Shown piece after piece: positions 6,934 through 16,918 of a stretch of 64,000 bases of DNA. The stretch is from Actinomyces lilanjuaniae (GTDB taxonomy: Bacteria > Actinomycetota > Actinomycetes > Actinomycetales > Actinomycetaceae). The position numbers and the translations under genes are program-made. The stretch lies in NCBI RefSeq assembly GCF_003606385.1, contig NZ_CP032514.1, positions 434,001-498,000 on the forward strand, read 5' to 3'. The notes beneath the pieces were generated by a model, which searched no databases, had not been told where the DNA came from, and saw only the letters and a list, made by a program, of their open reading frames with translations. Each line of letters begins with the position of its first letter. Positions within the stretch are counted from its first letter, which is position 1.

Positions 6934-8994
6934 GTGCTTGACCACACCAACGACCTCACTGGCGACACCGACCACGACACTGACGTCATCAGCAGTGTGG
7001 GTGGCGGCGAGGGTGCCGCCGCCCTGGCCCCTGCTGCCCTGGGCTCCGCTGCCTCGGACACCGATGTCCCGGCTCCCGCTGTCTCGGACACCGCCGCCCC
7101 GGGCTCTGCGGACTCCGCCGTCGTGCAGGGGGACCGCCCCCAGGTGGACGCGGTGTCCACCATCACCGAGTACCTGGACCGCTCTGACTGGCGCGTCAAC
7201 GCCAACGCCAACCAGGGCTACTCCCTGGGCGGCATGATGCTCAACACCTCCGGCAAGGTGGTGGCCAACTACTGGCTGTCCCACGTCTACCCCGCCGTGG
7301 CCGGGCAGGCCCACCGCGACGCCGACCTGCACATCCACGACCTGGACATGTTTGCCGGGTACTGCGCGGGCTGGTCGCTCAAGGACCTCCTTCAGCAGGG
7401 TCTCAACGGCGTCCCCGGCGCCATTGCCGCCGGCCCGGCCCGGCACTTCTCCTCCGCCGTGGGCCAGATCGTCAACTTCCTGGGAACGCTGCAAAACGAG
7501 TGGGCCGGGGCGCAGGCCTTCTCCTCCTTCGACACCTACATGGCGCCCTTCGTCCGCCTGGACTCCATGACCTACAAGCAGGTCAGGCAGTGCATGCAGG
7601 AGCTCATCTTCAACCTCAACGTTCCCTCCCGGTGGGGCACCCAGACCCCCTTTACCAACCTCACCTTCGACTGGACCTGCCCCGCCGACCTGCGCGACCA
7701 GCACCCGCTCATCGGTGATGAGGTGTGCGACTTCGCCTACGGCGACCTCCAGGCGGAGATGGACCTCATCAACCGTGCCTTCATGGAGGTCATGACCGAG
7801 GGCGACGCCGAGGGCCGGGTGTTCACCTTCCCCATCCCCACCTACAACATCACCCGGGACTTCGACTGGGACGCCCCCAACGCCGACCTCCTGTTCGCCA
7901 TGACCGCGAAGTACGGCCTGCCCTACTTCCAGAACTTCATCAACTCCGAGCTCGACCCAGGCATGATCCGCTCCATGTGCTGCCGCCTCCAGCTGGACCT
8001 GCGCGAGCTGCTCAAGCGCGGCAACGGTCTGTTCGGCTCCGCCGAGCAGACTGGCTCCGTCGGCGTGGTCACCGTCAACATGGCCCGCCTGGGCTACCTG
8101 CACGCCGGGGACGAGTCCGCCCTGACCGCCCGCCTGGACGAGCTCCTGGAGGTCGGGCGCGACACCCTGGAGCTCAAGCGCGAGGTCATCCAGCACCACA
8201 TCGACGCCGGGCTGTTTCCCTTCACCAAGCGGTACCTGGGCACCCTGGACAACCACTTCTCCACACTGGGCGTCAACGGCATGAACGAGATGGTCCGCAA
8301 CTTCACCCGCCACGAGCCCGGTGGCGGCTACGACATCACCGACCCGCGCGGTCACGCCATGTGCGTGCGCATCCTCGACCACGTGCGCCAGCGCATGGTG
8401 GCCTTCCAGGAGGCCACCGGGCACCTCTACAACCTGGAGGCAACGCCCGCCGAGGGCACCACCTACCGGTTCGCCAAGGAGGACCGTAGGCGCTACCCCG
8501 ACATCCTCCAGGCCGGCACCGACTCCAACCCGTACTACACCAACTCCTCCCAGCTGCCCGTGGGCTACACCGACGACCCCTTCACCGCCCAGGAGATGCA
8601 GGAGGAGCTCCAGACCAGGTACACCGGCGGCACCGTGCTCCACCTCTACATGAACGAGCGCATCTCCTCCGCGCAGGCCTGTAAGGAGCTGGTGCGCCGC
8701 AGCCTCACCGCCTTCCGCACCCCCTACATCACGATCACCCCCACCTTCTCCATCTGCCCCGTCCACGGCTACCTGGTCGGGGAGCACACCACCTGCGGCA
8801 GGTGCGCCGCCGCGCACCCCGAGGCCGAGCCGGTGGAGTGCGAGGTGTGGACCCGGGTCATGGGCTACTTCCGCCCCGTGCGCTCCTTCAATATCGGCAA
8901 GAAGGGCGAGTACGCCGAGCGGCAGATGTTCACCGAGCAGGCGGCAGGTGACCACGGTGAGCCGGTCTCTCGCCTGGCGACGGTGGGCGCCTGA
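6934..8994 (+). CDS. nrdD: Anaerobic (class III) ribonucleoside-triphosphate reductase
   Basis: NrdD reduces ribonucleoside triphosphates to dNTPs using an oxygen-sensitive glycyl radical. With GTG 6934 (preceded by GGAGAG) the protein has 686 aa; the frame is open to 6829, but that N-terminus is Pro/Thr-rich and unlike the family. Visible hallmarks are LDRSDWRVNANANQGYSLGG, YWLSHVYP and HIHDLDMFAGYCAGW near the N-terminus, TPTFSICPVHGYLVGEH...CGRC as the C-terminal zinc-binding region, and RVMGYFRPVRSFNIGKKGEY with the expected glycyl-radical residue Gly644. An N-terminal ATP-cone is not evident; residues 1-60 are low complexity. The gene precedes nrdG by 21 bp and has an NrdR box upstream, so the two form one operon induced when dNTP demand rises. 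Confidence 0.95.
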   Translation: MLDHTNDLTGDTDHDTDVISSVGGGEGAAALAPAALGSAASDTDVPAPAVSDTAAPGSADSAVVQGDRPQVDAVSTITEYLDRSDWRVNANANQGYSLGGMMLNTSGKVVANYWLSHVYPAVAGQAHRDADLHIHDLDMFAGYCAGWSLKDLLQQGLNGVPGAIAAGPARHFSSAVGQIVNFLGTLQNEWAGAQAFSSFDTYMAPFVRLDSMTYKQVRQCMQELIFNLNVPSRWGTQTPFTNLTFDWTCPADLRDQHPLIGDEVCDFAYGDLQAEMDLINRAFMEVMTEGDAEGRVFTFPIPTYNITRDFDWDAPNADLLFAMTAKYGLPYFQNFINSELDPGMIRSMCCRLQLDLRELLKRGNGLFGSAEQTGSVGVVTVNMARLGYLHAGDESALTARLDELLEVGRDTLELKREVIQHHIDAGLFPFTKRYLGTLDNHFSTLGVNGMNEMVRNFTRHEPGGGYDITDPRGHAMCVRILDHVRQRMVAFQEATGHLYNLEATPAEGTTYRFAKEDRRRYPDILQAGTDSNPYYTNSSQLPVGYTDDPFTAQEMQEELQTRYTGGTVLHLYMNERISSAQACKELVRRSLTAFRTPYITITPTFSICPVHGYLVGEHTTCGRCAAAHPEAEPVECEVWTRVMGYFRPVRSFNIGKKGEYAERQMFTEQAAGDHGEPVSRLATVGA

Positions 8995-9015
8995 CGGACG
9001 CGTCCTGCCTCGGCC

Positions 9016-9876
9016 GTGCCTGCGCACCTCCCACCGTCTCCCCCCGCTGCGTTACCTGGCAGCGGGGGGAAGGACCAAGCCCGTGCCTGTCGCCGTGCTG
9101 ACGACCTGGTCATTGCCGGGCTGGTCCCCCTGAGCACCGTCGACTGGCCCGACCACCTGACCGCCACGGTCTTCACCCAGGGTTGCCCCTGGAGGTGCAC
9201 CTACTGCCACAACCAGGCTCTCATCCCCACACAGGCGCCGGGCCTGGTGGCCTGGCGGGAGGTCCGCGACCTGCTGGCCAGGCGAGCGGGCCTGCTCGAC
9301 GGCGTCGTCCTCACCGGGGGAGAGCCCCTGCGCCAGGCTGCTCTGGCCGACGCTGCCGCCGAGGTGCGCGAGGCAGGGTTCGCCGTCGGCCTGCACACGG
9401 CGGGTGCCTACCCCCGCAGGCTGCGCGACCTGGTGAGGCAGGGCCTGCTCGACTGGGTGGGCCTGGACGTCAAGGCCCTGCCCGAGCACTACCAGGAGGT
9501 GGTCGGCCGCCCGCACGCCGGGGCCAGGGCCTGGGAGAGCCTGCGGGTTCTCCTGGAGGCGGGCGCGGGCCGCGGGGGGTCGCACGGCGGAGGCCTGCGC
9601 GGCAGGAGCCCAGGCGGCAGCGCGCCGGGCAGGCTCCCCGACGTCGAGGTGCGCACCACCGTGGTGCCCGGGGATGTCACTGCTGACGACGTCTACGAGG
9701 TCGCCCGGCGCGTGCACGACATGGGTGCGCACACCTACGCTCTCCAGCAGGCCCGTAGCAAGGGGACACGGGAGGGGTTCGTCGCCACCGCCCCCGGGTG
9801 GGACGCCCAGTGCGAGGACCTGGCTGCCCGCATCGAGGCCCTGGGGTGGGAGAGGTTCACCTACCGGCCAGCCTGA
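9016..9876 (+). CDS. nrdG: Anaerobic ribonucleotide reductase-activating protein (radical SAM)
   Basis: NrdG uses a 4Fe-4S cluster and S-adenosylmethionine to generate the glycyl radical on NrdD. The 286-aa protein carries the radical-SAM motif QGCPWRCTYCHN (Cys57, Cys61, Cys64; CX3CX2C), the VVLTGGEPL motif and a GLDVKAL segment. LVPLSTVDWPDHLTATVF just before the motif is typical of the actinobacterial type. A Gly/Arg-rich insert at about residues 176-203 is unusual. GTG 9016 is the only in-frame start before the conserved region and has no clear Shine-Dalgarno, so translation may be coupled to nrdD. Its 3' end overlaps the tail of the convergent lipoprotein frame. Confidence 0.92.
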   Translation: MPAHLPPSPPAALPGSGGKDQARACRRADDLVIAGLVPLSTVDWPDHLTATVFTQGCPWRCTYCHNQALIPTQAPGLVAWREVRDLLARRAGLLDGVVLTGGEPLRQAALADAAAEVREAGFAVGLHTAGAYPRRLRDLVRQGLLDWVGLDVKALPEHYQEVVGRPHAGARAWESLRVLLEAGAGRGGSHGGGLRGRSPGGSAPGRLPDVEVRTTVVPGDVTADDVYEVARRVHDMGAHTYALQQARSKGTREGFVATAPGWDAQCEDLAARIEALGWERFTYRPA

Positions 9877-10876
9877 CCCGGGGCGTCCCGGCTGCTCGGA
9901 GCGCTGCGGTCGTGCGTGGGGGCTCCGGTAAGCACCTGGTCCAGGCGGGCTGTACGCGGCCCGCCCCCGCCAGCGCGCAGCGTGCCTCCCTGAGGGCTAC
10001 GGGGCTCAGGGAGGCACGCTGCTCAGCGCCGCTTCCGGCGGGTCCGGGGCGCTCGGCCTGCTGCCGCTTCTGCTTCTTTCCCACCCCCTTGTCCTTCCGG
10101 GTGATCTGTCGGCCCCTCCCGGCCTTCCGCTGTTTCTCCCGGGTGCGCCGGGGCCGTTGGGCTCCTCGCCTCCTGGCCGCGACCACCAGTCCCAGGGCGG
10201 CTCCCGTCATCACCAGGGCGGCGGTGACCCAGGTGGCAGGGTTGGTGGTCCAGGAGGTGTCCCGGGACTGTTCGGCATAGCCGGAGGCGGTGACCCCCTC
10301 GGTCAGGGCGTCCGCGTCCTCCCAGGTGACGGTCCTGCCGGATACTGAGCCGCCCTCGGCCTCGGTGACGCTCCCGGGGAAGGTCACCGAGACCCGGGTG
10401 TCCACCAGGGTGTTGAAGGAGGCGGCGGTGGAGCCCCCCGTGGTGTCCTGATCTCCCTGCGTGGGGTCCAGCGCCGCAGGGTCGCCCCCCAGGTCGGGGG
10501 CGGCAAGGTTGACGGTGTAGACGTCGCCGTCACGCACCACGATCGCACCCTCCCCGGCCTCGGAGGCCTCCGGGACCGCCACGCCGGTAATTGTCACCAG
10601 GCAGCCGACCTCGTCGTTGCCGCCGGAGAGGGGCTCGGCCTCGACCTGGGCGTCCTGGGAGACCTCAAGGACCTCGGGGTCCGCCATCGTGGCGCAGTCC
10701 CCCTCGCTGCCGATTACCTCCCCGGTAGTGTCTCGCATCTCCAGGGTGATGTCATAGGTGCCCGTCGGGGTGATCGTCATGTCCATCTCCAGGGTGCAGC
10801 CCGACAGGGCCAGGCAGGCCAGGGCGCAGGACACGGCGGGCCTTCCCAGGCGGTGCGGGCGGGAGTGCTGGGACAT
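9857..10876 (-). CDS. LppM-like membrane-anchored lipoprotein
   Basis: The ATG at 10876 begins a lipoprotein signal peptide with the lipobox LALSGC (Cys27). An extracytoplasmic domain of about 190 residues follows (TLEMDMTITPTGTYDITLEM at its start), resembling the LppM family. Near residues 215-237 there is a membrane helix (WVTAALVMTGAALGLVVAA) and then a very basic tail. Homologues are surface lipoproteins of unknown biochemical role. The frame as given (339 aa) runs through a strong terminator hairpin into nrdG, which is odd. One missing G/C between about 10026 and 10080 would end the protein in a basic KRR tail at 10023-10025, directly before the hairpin. I think that is the real end. 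Confidence 0.72.
   Translation of the reverse strand: MSQHSRPHRLGRPAVSCALACLALSGCTLEMDMTITPTGTYDITLEMRDTTGEVIGSEGDCATMADPEVLEVSQDAQVEAEPLSGGNDEVGCLVTITGVAVPEASEAGEGAIVVRDGDVYTVNLAAPDLGGDPAALDPTQGDQDTTGGSTAASFNTLVDTRVSVTFPGSVTEAEGGSVSGRTVTWEDADALTEGVTASGYAEQSRDTSWTTNPATWVTAALVMTGAALGLVVAARRRGAQRPRRTREKQRKAGRGRQITRKDKGVGKKQKRQQAERPGPAGSGAEQRASLSPVALREARCALAGAGRVQPAWTRCLPEPPRTTAALRAAGTPRVRLAGR
9977..10022. terminator. Bidirectional terminator between nrdG and the lipoprotein gene
   Basis: This is a perfect 18-bp inverted repeat (9977-9994 against 10005-10022, 10-nt loop). It is placed to terminate nrdD-nrdG on the plus strand and the lipoprotein gene on the minus strand. There is no T tract. 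Confidence 0.75.
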
Positions 10877-11161
10877 ATGAGGCAGGCTACATGCGTCATG
10901 GCGCAGCTCGCCCGGGCACGCCCGGACCGCGTCGCCACCGCGTCGCCACCGCGTCGTTACCGTCTTCACTGAGGGCGGAACAGGGATGCCGTACTCCCGC
11001 CCAGAGGGCAAAAACCGCTTTATGTGGGCGAAAGCATCCCTGTCGCGGGTCTCTGCGGGGTACTGCTGGGACCTTCGGCGACGTGACCCCGCAGCTGCGG
11101 TGGGGAAGGATAGGTGCTGACTACCTCTGTCAGTAACTGACCCCCTTAGGAAGGGACTCGC

Positions 11162-13009
11162 ATGACTGTGTCCGAGCAGGACGTCCGCTCCGCTGCTCCC
11201 GCCAACGCTCCCGAGGACGTGATCGAGTTCGTCACGCGCATCGCCGAGCTCGGTAAGCCCGAAAGCGTCTACTTCGCCGACGGCAGCGACGAGGAGTGGG
11301 ACCGCCTCACCACGGAAATGGTGGAGTCCGGCACCTTCGTCCGCCTCAACCCCGACAAGCGTCCCAACTCCTTCCTGGCGCGCTCGCTGCCCAGCGACGT
11401 CGCTCGCGTGGAGTCCCGCACCTTCATCTGCTCCGAGAAGGAGGAGGACGCCGGGCCGACCAACAACTGGTACGACCCAGCGGAGATGAAGAAGATCCTC
11501 AACGAGAAGTTTGACGGCGCCATGCGCGGCCGCACCCTCTACGTGATCCCCTTCTCCATGGGTCCCCTGGGTGGCCCCATCTCCCAGCTGGGCATCGAGA
11601 TCACCGACTCCCCCTACGTCGTGGTCAACATGCGCATCATGACCCGCATGGGTGCTGCCGCCATGGACCTCATCAACGAGGGCCGCACCTGGGTGCCCGC
11701 CGTCCACTCCGTGGGCGCCCCCCTGGCCCCGGGGGAGAAGGACACTGCGTGGCCCTGTAACGAGGAGAAGTACATCACCCACTTCCCCGAGACCAACGAG
11801 ATCTGGTCCTACGGCTCGGGCTACGGCGGCAACGCGCTGCTGGGCAAGAAGTGCTACGCGCTGCGCATCGCCTCCACCATGGCCCGCCGCGACGGCTGGA
11901 TGGCTGAGCACATGCTCATCCTGCGCCTCACTGAGGAGAAGTCCGGCAAGCAGTACCACGTGAGCGCCGCCTTCCCCAGCGCCTGCGGCAAGACCAACCT
12001 CGCCATGCTGCGTCCCACCATCCCCGGGTACAAGGTGGAGACCGTCGGCGACGACATCGCCTGGATGCGTCCCGGGCCGGACGGCACCCTGCGCGCCATC
12101 AACCCTGAGGCCGGCTTCTTTGGTGTGGCGCCGGGTACCTCCTACGACACCAACCCGATGGCCATGGACACGATGCGTGAGAACACCATCTTCACCAACG
12201 TGGCCCTGACCGACGACGGTGACGTGTGGTGGGAGGGCATCGACGCCCCGCTGCCCGACCACCTTATCGACTGGCAGGGCAACGACTACACCCCGGCCGA
12301 CGCCGAGGCCGGCAAGAAGGCTGCCCACCCCAACTCCCGCTTCACTACCCCGGCCTCACAGTGCCCAATCATCTGCCCGGACTGGGAGGCCCCTGAGGGC
12401 GTGGCTATCGACGCCATCCTCTTCGGCGGGCGCCGTGCCTCCAACGTCCCTCTGGTGGCCGAGCAGTACGAGGCCGCCCACGGCGTGTTCATCGGCGCCT
12501 CCGTGGCCTCCGAGGTCACCGCCGCTGCCCTGGACGCCAAGGTTGGCTCGTTGCGACACGACCCCTTCGCCATGCTGCCCTTCTGCGGCTACCACATGGC
12601 CGACTACTGGTCCCACTGGCTGGAGATGCAGGAGAAGCTGGGGGACAAGTTCCCCAAGGTGTACCAGGTCAACTGGTTCCGCAAGGACGAGGACGGCAAG
12701 TTCATCTGGCCCGGCTTCGGTGACAACTCCCGCGTGCTGGATTGGATCGTGCGCCGGGCCGCTGGCGAGGTCGAGGCCGTTGACGGTGTGACGGGCCGCT
12801 ACCCCAAGTTCGAGGACTTCAACCTGGAGGGGACTGACCTGGACGAGGCTGACTGGGCCAAGCTCTTCGAGATCAACCCCGACGCCTGGGCTGCGGAGAT
12901 GGACGACACCGAGGAGTACTTCAAGCAGTTCGGTGACAAGCTCCCCGCTGCTATCACCGAGCAGCTCGCGAAGTTCCGCGAGCGCATTGAGGAGGCCCGC
13001 AAGGCCTGA
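11162..13009 (+). CDS. pckG: Phosphoenolpyruvate carboxykinase (GTP)
   Basis: PckG converts oxaloacetate and GTP to PEP, CO2 and GDP; in actinobacteria it can also run anaplerotically. The 615-aa length is standard. Hallmarks are [13 protein letters not shown] with the hyperreactive Cys275 and P-loop Lys277, the segment [20 protein letters not shown] (metal and nucleotide site), [10 protein letters not shown] and the FGGRR segment. ATG 11162 is preceded by AGGAAGG. The gene is monocistronic, with a hairpin terminator 28 bp after the stop. The upstream gap has three near-identical 11-bp units (ACCGCGTCGCC type) at about 10925-10958 and a less GC-rich stretch near 11010 that may hold the promoter. 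Confidence 0.97.
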   Translation: MTVSEQDVRSAAPANAPEDVIEFVTRIAELGKPESVYFADGSDEEWDRLTTEMVESGTFVRLNPDKRPNSFLARSLPSDVARVESRTFICSEKEEDAGPTNNWYDPAEMKKILNEKFDGAMRGRTLYVIPFSMGPLGGPISQLGIEITDSPYVVVNMRIMTRMGAAAMDLINEGRTWVPAVHSVGAPLAPGEKDTAWPCNEEKYITHFPETNEIWSYGSGYGGNALLGKKCYALRIASTMARRDGWMAEHMLILRLTEEKSGKQYHVSAAFPSACGKTNLAMLRPTIPGYKVETVGDDIAWMRPGPDGTLRAINPEAGFFGVAPGTSYDTNPMAMDTMRENTIFTNVALTDDGDVWWEGIDAPLPDHLIDWQGNDYTPADAEAGKKAAHPNSRFTTPASQCPIICPDWEAPEGVAIDAILFGGRRASNVPLVAEQYEAAHGVFIGASVASEVTAAALDAKVGSLRHDPFAMLPFCGYHMADYWSHWLEMQEKLGDKFPKVYQVNWFRKDEDGKFIWPGFGDNSRVLDWIVRRAAGEVEAVDGVTGRYPKFEDFNLEGTDLDEADWAKLFEINPDAWAAEMDDTEEYFKQFGDKLPAAITEQLAKFRERIEEARKA

Positions 13010-13037
13010 CGCCATCACGGTGGTGCGCTGCCGTTGA

Positions 13038-13070
13038 CGAGGCTCCCGACCCTGAGGGTCGGGAGCCTCG
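13038..13070 (+). terminator. Terminator of pckG
   Basis: A perfect 15-bp stem (13038-13052 with 13056-13070) with a TGA loop is followed by TT, starting 28 bp after the pckG stop codon. Confidence 0.8.
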
Positions 13071-13211
13071 TTACTGGCGTGTGGGCGCGATCTGTCTGCT
13101 GGCAGAGACGTGCCTTTGTGTGTGGTTAGGCGTGTCTGGCTGGTTGGTCGCGTCGCGCGGTGTTGGCGTGTCCACAGCGGCCACAAACGCCTCGGCTGGT
13201 TACATGATCCT

Positions 13212-14147
13212 TTAAGAGAACCGCGTGATTGGGGCCTTCTGGTGTCCTGCCCGGGGTGCGGCTGACCCGTTTGTGGCCGCCTTGGACACCTCGTCCTGGT
13301 GACGCTGCCTGGAGAGCAGGAGCCCGGGCACCTCCTGGGCGACCTTCCCCTGGCGGACGTCCTTGCCCGTGAAGCGGGCGACACCGAACCCCCGGCGCAC
13401 CAGCTCGCGGTCCCGGCGGCGGTCCAGACCGAACCGGTACTCGCTGGCGTGGTAGGCGTATCCGTCCAGCTCCAGCACCAGCCAGCCCTCGACAACGATG
13501 TCCACCTCACCGACCCCAGGCACGACCACCCCGTCCTCGAACGCCACACCCACACGACACAGCTGCAGCCGCGCCAGCGTCTCCAACGGCGAGCGCGAAC
13601 GAGGACTGGCTAGGCTCAGACGTTCCCTGGCTCGGGCTGAGCCAGGTCCGTGAAGCAGCGCCTTGATGGCAGAGGACGTGGTGTCCTCCTCGTGGAGGGC
13701 GGCGTCGCAGGCCATGAGCGGGGCCTCGGCACTGGGGTGGCAGCGCAGGAACCGAGCCAGCGCGAGGTCAACTGGCGCAACCGGAAAGCTTGTGGGGGAC
13801 GGCGGAGTCAGTGCGCGCTCGACGTGGAGGACTTCCCGGCGCACCGGTGCGAACCTGCGCTTGTCCGGAACAGCGATGTGAATCGGTTGCTCGGGCCCGG
13901 TGGTCGGATACCCGTAGTAGCGGGCAGCAGTCCGGCAGGTCACGACCCCTCCGTGGATCCGGGCTAGGAGGATGGCCTTCTCCGTGCCGGGCACTGCGAT
14001 GACCCCGTGGGGGTGAGAGAGGAGATCGTTGGCCTCAACGAGCCGGGCCACCTGCCTGCGCTCGGTGCGGTCGAGACGCAGGTCCCGCATCCGGACTGCT
14101 CCGTAGCAGCCGCGTACTCGCGCCAGGATGTCGTCTCTGCTGTCCAT
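13212..14147 (-). CDS. DUF559-domain protein with N-terminal winged-helix-like region
   Basis: The 311-aa protein begins MDSRDDILARVRGCYGAVRMRDL and has an AbiEi-like N-terminal region. The C-terminal DUF559 part (about residues 200-285) shows GVGEVDIVVEGWLVLELDGYAYH and then RRDRELVRRGFGVARFT, the Vsr/PD-(D/E)XK-type core (E.D, E.DG and a basic RD-x-L helix). This two-part architecture is frequent in actinobacteria; its substrate and role are unknown. I chose ATG 14147 because upstream sequence lacks family similarity. It is divergent from purD. The stop lies just before a run of non-coding sequence after pckG. Confidence 0.72.
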   Translation of the reverse strand: MDSRDDILARVRGCYGAVRMRDLRLDRTERRQVARLVEANDLLSHPHGVIAVPGTEKAILLARIHGGVVTCRTAARYYGYPTTGPEQPIHIAVPDKRRFAPVRREVLHVERALTPPSPTSFPVAPVDLALARFLRCHPSAEAPLMACDAALHEEDTTSSAIKALLHGPGSARARERLSLASPRSRSPLETLARLQLCRVGVAFEDGVVVPGVGEVDIVVEGWLVLELDGYAYHASEYRFGLDRRRDRELVRRGFGVARFTGKDVRQGKVAQEVPGLLLSRQRHQDEVSKAATNGSAAPRAGHQKAPITRFS

Positions 14148-14339
14148 GGAGCCATCGTCGGAACGGGGCAGGCAGGAGGGCAAGGAGGTCGAATAGGCCC
14201 TGCGGACAGGGACGTTACGCAGGTCCCCTGTGGGGCCCTTGCTGGGATGCTGGTCAGGGAAGCGGCTGACCGGCACACAGCCGAGTACGCCTGCCACACC
14301 TACTGTCGTCACCCAGGTCTGTCTCGCTAGGCTAGGGCC

Positions 14340-15592
14340 GTGAAGATCCTGTTGCTGGGGTCCGGCGCGCGCGAGCACGCCCTGGCCCGCGCCCTTGCTT
14401 CCGACCCTGCCACCACCGAGCTCGTTGTCGCTCCCGGCAACCCCGGCACCGCGAACGTGGGCACTAATCTCCACATCGACCCTAGTGCTCCGGATGAGGT
14501 CGTGGACCTAGCCAGCCAGATGGAGGCGGACCTGGTGGTTGTCGGCCCGGAGGCGCCCCTGGTGGCGGGTGTGGCCGACGCCGTGCGCGAGGCGGGCGTG
14601 CCCTGCTTCGGCCCTGGTGCGCAGGCGGCCCGTCTGGAGGGATCCAAGTCCTTCGCCAAGGAGGTCATGGCTGCAGCCGGGGTGCCCACGGCAGCCTCGG
14701 TCGCGTGCTCCACCCCGGAGGACCTGCGTGCAGCCCTGGACCGCTTTGGCGCCCCTACGTGGTCAAGGAGGACGGCCTGGCCGCAGGCAAGGGTGTCGTG
14801 GTCACCCCCGACCGTGAGGCTGCCCTGGAGCACGGTCTGGCCTGCCTGGCCAGGGAGGGAGGGCGTGTTGTCGTCGAGGACTACCTGGACGGCCCGGAGG
14901 TCTCCGTCTTCTGCGTCAGCGACGGAGCCACCGTCCGCCCCCTGGCGCCCGCCCAGGACTTCAAGCGCCTGGGTGACGGCGACGAGGGCCCCAACACCGG
15001 TGGTATGGGTGCCTACACCCCCTTGGGCTGGGCGCCAGCCGACCTGGCAGAGCGCGTGGTGCGGGAGGTTGCCCAGCCGGTTGTTGACGAGATGGCCCGA
15101 CGTGGTACCCGCTTTATCGGCCTGCTGTACTGCGGCCTGGCCCTGACCCGGGAGGGGCTGCGCGTGGTGGAGTTCAACGTGCGCTTCGGCGACCCGGAGA
15201 CCCAGGCAGTCCTGGCTCGCCTGACCTCCTCCCTGCCTGAGCTGCTACACGCCGCCGCTACCGGTCACCTGGGCGAGGTGCCTGAGCCCACCTGGAGCGA
15301 CCAGGCTGCGGTTGACGTCGTCCTGGCCGCTCCCGGATATCCCGGTACGGTGACTACCGGCGGGCACGTGACCGGGGTGGAGGCTGCAGAGGCGCTCGAT
15401 GGGGTGCACGTGCTCCACGCCGGCACCTCCCGGGACGAGGAGGGGAGGCTGGTCGCCGCCGGGGGGCGGGTCCTGTCCGTGGTCGCTGTGGGGGCGGACG
15501 TGGCCGCTGCCCGGGCGCGTGCCTATGAGGCGGTGGCCAGGATCCACCTCGGCGGTGCCCACTACCGCCGGGACATTGCAGCGGGGCGGTGA
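14340..15592 (+). CDS. purD: Phosphoribosylamine--glycine ligase (frameshifted in this sequence)
   Basis: PurD joins 5-phosphoribosylamine and glycine to GAR using ATP. Two frames together give a full-length protein (about 417 aa). The first frame runs from [16 protein letters not shown] through [14 protein letters not shown] and [10 protein letters not shown] to DRFGAP. The second continues [38 protein letters not shown] and [13 protein letters not shown], the ATP-grasp metal site. The break is at the C run 14752-14755: one more C restores [10 protein letters not shown]. Loss of this activity would block purine synthesis, so a consensus error is more likely than a dead gene. It is divergent from the DUF559 gene. 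Confidence 0.9.
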
Positions 15593-15715
15593 GTCCGGCC
15601 CGCCCGGTTCGCGCGTGAGCCGCCCGGTTCGCGTATGAAGGGCTGGGCCGCTTGAGCTCTGCAGGCTCCCAGCAGCGTCCTCGCACCCTGGCCCGCGCAG
15701 TGGCAGGATGCGGTC

Positions 15716-16750
15716 ATGACTTCTCCCGCCAACCCTGCTCCCTCGGCGGCCCCGCACGTTGCCCCCGGTGCCGTGGAGCCGGGACGTGGAGCCCGTGAGG
15801 GCACGGGCTCCACGCGTCCGGGTCACCGCGCTGGTCCGCACTCACCCGGGGAGGTTCCCGTCCCGCCCCGGCTGCCCGGGTGGGAGCACCACCTCAGCGG
15901 GAAGGTGCGTGACGTCTACGTGCCCGCTGCGCACGGCCCCTGGGCGGGGCGTGACGTCCTCCTCGTCGTCGCCTCGGACCGCATCAGTGCCTACGACCAC
16001 GTCCTGCCCACCCCCGTCCCGGGCAAGGGCGCGGTACTGACCGCCCTGACCGCCTGGTGGCTCGACCAGCTGTCGGACATCGTCGCGGGCCACCTGCTCA
16101 GCCTGGACGTGCCCCAGGAGGTGGCCGGGCGGGCCATGGTCTGCCAGCGCCTGGACATGTACCCCGTGGAGTGCGTGGCCCGCGGCTACCTCACCGGCTC
16201 CGGCCTGGCCGAGTACCGCGCCCACGGAACCGTGTGCGGCATAGGCCTGCCCGGCGGCCTGGGGGAGGCCTCCCGCCTGCCCGAGCCGGTCTTCACCCCC
16301 GCTGCCAAGGCCGGTCTGGGCAGTCACGACGAGAACATCACCTTCGAGCAGGTTCAGGCCCTGGTTGGTTCCCAGGCGGCCTCGGACCTGCGTCGTACCA
16401 CCCTGGAGGTCTACGCCCGAGCGGCAGACCTCGCCCACGAACGCGGCATCATCCTGGCTGACACCAAGCTCGAGCTCGGCACCGATGTCGGGGGGCGCCT
16501 GGTCCTGGCCGACGAGGTCCTCACCCCCGACTCCTCCCGGTTCTGGCCCGCCGACGCCTGGACGCCCGGGCAGCCCACCCCGTCCTTTGACAAGCAGTAC
16601 GTGCGAGACTGGCTCACCTCACCCGCCTGTGGGTGGGACCCTGCTAGCGGCCAGGCGCCCCCGCCCCTGCCCGACGACGTCGTAGACCGCACCCGGCAGC
16701 GCTACCTGGAGGCCTACGAGCGGCTCACCGGTGGTCCTCTGGCAGCCTGA
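15716..16750 (+). CDS. purC: Phosphoribosylaminoimidazole-succinocarboxamide synthase
   Basis: PurC ligates CAIR and aspartate to SAICAR with ATP. The 344-aa protein is longer than the usual ~300 because of a ~50-residue Pro/Gly-rich N-terminal extension. The conserved core begins at SGKVRDVYV and includes ASDRISAYDHVLPTPVPGKGAVL, VECVARGYLTGSG, GSHDENITFEQ and ILADTKLELG. Most of the extension could be non-native if a downstream start were used, but no better ribosome binding site is seen. It lies 123 bp after purD, with a short direct repeat of CCGCCCGGTTCGCG in the gap. Confidence 0.94.
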   Translation: MTSPANPAPSAAPHVAPGAVEPGRGAREGTGSTRPGHRAGPHSPGEVPVPPRLPGWEHHLSGKVRDVYVPAAHGPWAGRDVLLVVASDRISAYDHVLPTPVPGKGAVLTALTAWWLDQLSDIVAGHLLSLDVPQEVAGRAMVCQRLDMYPVECVARGYLTGSGLAEYRAHGTVCGIGLPGGLGEASRLPEPVFTPAAKAGLGSHDENITFEQVQALVGSQAASDLRRTTLEVYARAADLAHERGIILADTKLELGTDVGGRLVLADEVLTPDSSRFWPADAWTPGQPTPSFDKQYVRDWLTSPACGWDPASGQAPPPLPDDVVDRTRQRYLEAYERLTGGPLAA

Positions 16751-16918
16751 GGTGGTCGTGGCGCACCCGGGCGAGGACGGCGCGGGCCGCCGCGCCCGCA
16801 GGACCGTCCCAGCCTCCTGGTCGTCCGGGTCCGCGTCCTGGCCCGGACCGGGTCCTTTGCCTGGCCCATGCCCTAGCCTGGCCTCCCGTGGCCTCCGCAT
16901 CGACAGGAAGCAGCCTGT

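Noticed and set aside
6832..9027. 731-codon minus-strand open frame opposite nrdD
   Set aside because: Shadow of nrdD, whose catalytic and radical motifs are all in the plus-strand frame.
8948..9133. Small ORF bridging nrdD and nrdG
   Set aside because: It overlaps both genes in another frame and has no motif; nrdG itself begins at 9016.
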